A stretch of 64,000 bases of DNA, taken from NCBI GenBank assembly GCA_023213395.1, contig CM041465.1, positions 163,253,741-163,317,740 of the forward strand, in the 5' to 3' direction. This document shows, piece by piece, positions 61,316-64,000 of this stretch; within the stretch, counting starts at the first letter, position 1; each line of letters starts with the position of its first letter. The translations under genes and the position numbers were made by a program. The DNA is from Cycas panzhihuaensis (Eukaryota; Cycadophyta). The notes under the pieces were generated by a model. It ran no database searches. It was not told where the DNA came from and was given only the letters and a program-made list of their open reading frames with translations.

Positions 61316-63552
61316 TCACCTTCTTCCCCTTGTTCCGAGGTCGCGAAGGTGACAGGGTGCGACAGCTAGGAGAACGAGAGGAAGAAGATGAGTTCTGGGC
61401 ACCCTTCCCTTTATCGCGGGAAGGACAGGGATCAGGCGATCTTCCTCAGTTCTGGTTACTCTTGGTTTGGGTGTTGCGATCACGTTCCCCATGCTTAGGG
61501 AATGGATCCTTGTGAACGGGTTGGTCCAAATTAGGCCTTGAGGCCCATTTGGGGGAAGAGTCACGTCGAGGAGCATCCTTAGGATGTTGGGCCCTACAAC
61601 GTGAATCATCGTGAAAGCACTCCCCATGAATGGAGCACCACTTCTTCTCAAGCGGAGGGTCTGACCTTCTCGCTTGAGAGGACTGGGCGTTTCCATTCCT
61701 AGGGAGAGGAGCTTAGGTTATTTGTTGGACTTATTTATTGGATGTAGGGGATGAAGGAGCTTGAAGCTTGAGTTCCTTCATCGTACGCTCGAATGAGCGT
61801 ATGGCTGATGTGAGAGGGTTTAAAGTCCTCTTAGTCGAATGAGAGGAAGACTGGGTAGGTTGTGAAGGTTTGGTATCCTTGGTTGGGGGTGGTGCCTCAT
61901 GGCGCTGTGAGGGCTTAAGAGGTTTCTTGAGACCAGCTTGGATCTTAATAGCCTCCAACGCCAGACACTTGGCGATCATGGAGTCGCATGTGGTCGCCCC
62001 CATCTTGAGGACTTCCACATGCACTTCGAGACAAAGTGCATTGACGAAAAGGTCTCACTTCAACTCCTCAGGCAATGTTGTCTTAGTGGAGTGAAGCAAG
62101 TCATGGAATCACTGCACAAAGTCATAATTCATTTCATCATGACCTTGTTTGAGCGAAAGAAGCGACTTCATTCCGCTCTCGAATGGATGGGCTACATCAA
62201 AATAGTTGATGAACTCGTCCACCAATTACTGGAATGAATGGATAGAATGGGCAGGGAGGCAGTAGAACCACTTGAGGGCGTCACCCTGCAAGGATTACGG
62301 AAATAATTTCATTAAAATGTGGTCGTAAGCCCAGTAATCGATGCATGCCATAGAAAAACTATGCACATGCTCCGCCGGGTCTTGCGATGAAGTTCCGTCG
62401 AATCTAGGAACTTCAAGAGGATGAGGCGGCAGATTGGTTCTTAACGCCTTGATGGATAGAGGTGTTGACCTAAAGTCCATGAAGGGGCGTGCCCTTGCCT
62501 AGACTATAGGGTCAACGAATATCGTAGTAAGTAATGCACAAGGAGCAGATGGGGGTGGAACACCCATCCCTCCTTGAGGAAATGCCCCCTGCTGAGAAGA
62601 GGCGTGGGAGTAGGTGCCTTGGAAGGGAGTCGGGTTCCCTTGCGAAGGCACAACAAATGGAATTACGTTGGATGACAGACAAGACGGATGTGGAACTGGG
62701 TTTTGCCCATATGGGCCACCCGTAGGTGGAGCGACCCCATATGGGTGTAGCGGATCCACCCCATAAACTGGGAGATGACTTCCTCTACCACCTTTGAGGT
62801 TGAGAAGTATACCCTAGGGGAACGTAGAAGGAAGTGCCAACGTGTTGGTTTTGAGAGTGTGTGGGAGTGGGTCCTATATGACTAGTAGTCGAAAGGCTAG
62901 TAGGACTAACAGGCCTACTAGGAACGGTATGTGCCACATTAGGGGATGGCACATTGATTTGGTTAGGGACGGGTATGCTAACCTTCAATTGAGGGAAAGA
63001 CACACCACGGGGAGATCCCAAAACACTAGGACCTCGATGAGAAATGAAAGACACAACACGTGCCCCCACCGCGGGAATAAGAAAGGAGTGGGACACATGC
63101 GTAGGTACAAAGGGATTTGTTGTCAAAGAAAGAGTAGATGAGGATGAGGCGTGTGGGGGACGAGCGGAAGAGGAAGAGGCTCCTCCACAGAGGGCACCCT
63201 CAATCCATCCAAGACGTGGTTGCAAGCATGCCGCGCGGTGACACTCGTTGAGAGCTTCAACTACGTCGATAGGAGGGGTTCCTACATACTTGTAAGAGGT
63301 AATTGGGACCTCAAACAAGGTAGGTTCCTCGGGATGCTCCTCATAAGAGTCACTGATTACGTGGCAAGTCTCAAGAGGAGCGGATCCTTCTACGGCATGG
63401 GTAGAGGGATGGACATCGAGCGAGAGATGTTGGCCGCTTGGGTAGTAAAGGGGTTCATCACCCTCTTAGGTGGACCCGGGAATAGAGGAAGGAAAAGCAT
63501 GGGTTTCTAAGGTTGAAGTGTGGTGGGCCCAATCAAAAGAGTATCCCTCCAT
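61316..63552 (-). pseudogene. gag polyprotein of the Tat-type element
   Basis: The proposed start is the Met at 63,552 (MEGYSFDWAHH), followed by an N-terminal region (open 63,318-62,785, MFEVPITSYKYVGTPPIDVV) and a Pro/Ser-rich spacer. The gag domain runs from 62,480 (LEVPRFDGTSSQDPAEHVHS) through LQGDALKWFYCLPAHSIHSF, LVDEFINYFDVAHPFESGMK and open 62,024-61,731. A Cys/His-containing motif CSIHGECFHDDSRC lies near 61,640-61,600. Stops are mostly TAG or TAA where Gln fits. The other open frame listed over 61,696-61,316 is out of register with the true reading. Confidence 0.82.
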
Positions 63553-63800
63553 AGTCAGATCAGAATCTGACAAAGGAAGAGGGCGATACTCAGGGTCTTC
63601 TAACAATGGAGGTAAGCTGCGCAAGTGACAAGAGAAGTGTCACATGCAAGGTCAACCGACAATGTTAGGGAAAAGGAGAGGGCGGTAAAAGCACACGCGT
63701 TGGGGGCTGCCCAATGAAGAGATCAAAATAGGCGAAGAAGGATCACAAAAAGGTAGCGAAACCAACGGAAGAGAGCAAAAACTAGCTCCCTTACTGGCAG

Positions 63801-63818
63801 TCCCCAGTATGGTCGCCA
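63801..63818 (-). other. primer-binding site of the Tat-type element
   Basis: One base inside the right LTR the minus strand reads TGGCGACCATACTGGGGA. It begins TGG, as primer sites do (complement of the tRNA CCA end), and is clearly not the initiator-Met type used by the other elements here. I did not assign the tRNA. Confidence 0.75.
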
Positions 63819-63819
63819 G

Positions 63820-64000
63820 TGGACGCATATCTATAGGATAGCTACCTGACAGAATAGGTATGGTAAGAGCGGGTGATAATATGATCAAGGAAGAGACCTA
63901 TAAGTAAGGCAATTACCATGTAGGGCGCCCCGTACACCGGAGCACGAGTTCAGGACCTGCAATGGAATGTGGCTACCAAAGGGTGATCCCCCACCACTTT
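63820..64000 (-). repeat. right (5') LTR of the Tat-type element, cut by the window end
   Basis: The first 181 bases of the LTR on the plus strand, matching 49,687 onward. Over the clearly alignable ~145 bases I counted 14 differences, all transitions. The remainder lies outside the window. Confidence 0.9.

Larger units (their letters stand above)
49687..64000 (-). mobile_element. Ty3/gypsy Tat-type element with opposite-strand gene and aRNH
   Basis: The LTR sequence at 49,687 recurs at 63,820, and the coding order between them on the minus strand is gag, protease, RT, RNase H, integrase, then a gene on the plus strand, then aRNH, then LTR. Protease of the DNGSSVNAMPL type and RT-RNH of this form are typical of the Tat/Ogre/Retand group, which is also known for aRNH domains and extra internal genes. 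The element exceeds 14.3 kb and extends out of the window. GC content is visibly higher than in the 49 kb to its left. The five bases before it (CTAGA) should recur after the right LTR if intact. Confidence 0.9.

Noticed and set aside
62842-63510. Plus-strand Arg/Gly-rich open frames opposite gag
   Set aside because: Antisense shadows of the gag reading, with no recognisable feature.

Overview
This window looks like intergenic DNA from a large, repeat-dense plant nuclear genome. No intact host gene, rRNA or tRNA could be supported. Nearly everything recognisable is a decayed LTR retrotransposon (Ty1/copia or Ty3/gypsy), with one L1-type LINE. The first 49 kb is very AT-rich and its elements are old and full of stops. 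The mix of plant-type Ty3 elements, archaeal-type RNase H (aRNH) modules, a plant mobile domain (PMD) gene and deep decay suggests a gymnosperm or another giant plant genome. That placement is inference.

Layout. 0.5-2.5 kb: copia gag-PR-INT remnant (minus). 3.2-6.5 kb: four copies of one 319-bp LTR family in both orientations, with a gag-like remnant. 7.1-8.8 and 11.85-13.5 kb: two members of another LTR family without visible pol (plus). Between them lie a gypsy integrase remnant (8.8-9.9 kb) and a copia RT/RNase H remnant (10.0-11.85 kb), both minus. 16.3-22.85 kb: a nearly full-length but decayed chromovirus-like gypsy element (minus). Its 3' part plus neighbouring DNA is repeated as an inverted copy at 23.03-25.07 kb, making a 2-kb/2-kb inverted repeat. 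28.9-31.8 and 34.5-37.2 kb: two giant TA/TATG/CA/GT simple-sequence tracts. The second sits in the leader of an LTR element (33.15-40.56 kb) that has gag but no visible pol. 40.57-40.9 kb: an aRNH scrap. 40.9-44.5 kb: a well-preserved copia gag-PR-INT-RT (minus) with its primer site and LTR edge. 45.9-47.3 kb: LINE reverse transcriptase (minus). 47.6-49.7 kb: a 21-bp minisatellite, then the 5' end and gag of a plus-strand gypsy element.

At 49,687 composition changes sharply. From there to the window end lies a young, GC-richer Ty3/gypsy element of Tat type (minus, more than 14.3 kb), inserted into that plus-strand gag. Read right to left it has: LTR (starts 63,820, cut by the window), primer site, gag, protease, RT, RNase H, integrase, a gene on the opposite strand, an aRNH domain, and the other LTR ending at 49,687.

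The most interesting object is the opposite-strand gene at 53.74-56.3 kb. It has a TATA box, two large palindromes just before a start codon, two plausible introns whose removal keeps the frame, a PMD-like domain and a coiled-coil C-terminus. Its stops are nearly all TAG or TGA, as expected from C-to-T decay of CAG and CGA codons. The two LTR copies also differ only by transitions where they can be compared, so methylation-driven deamination appears to be the main decay force.
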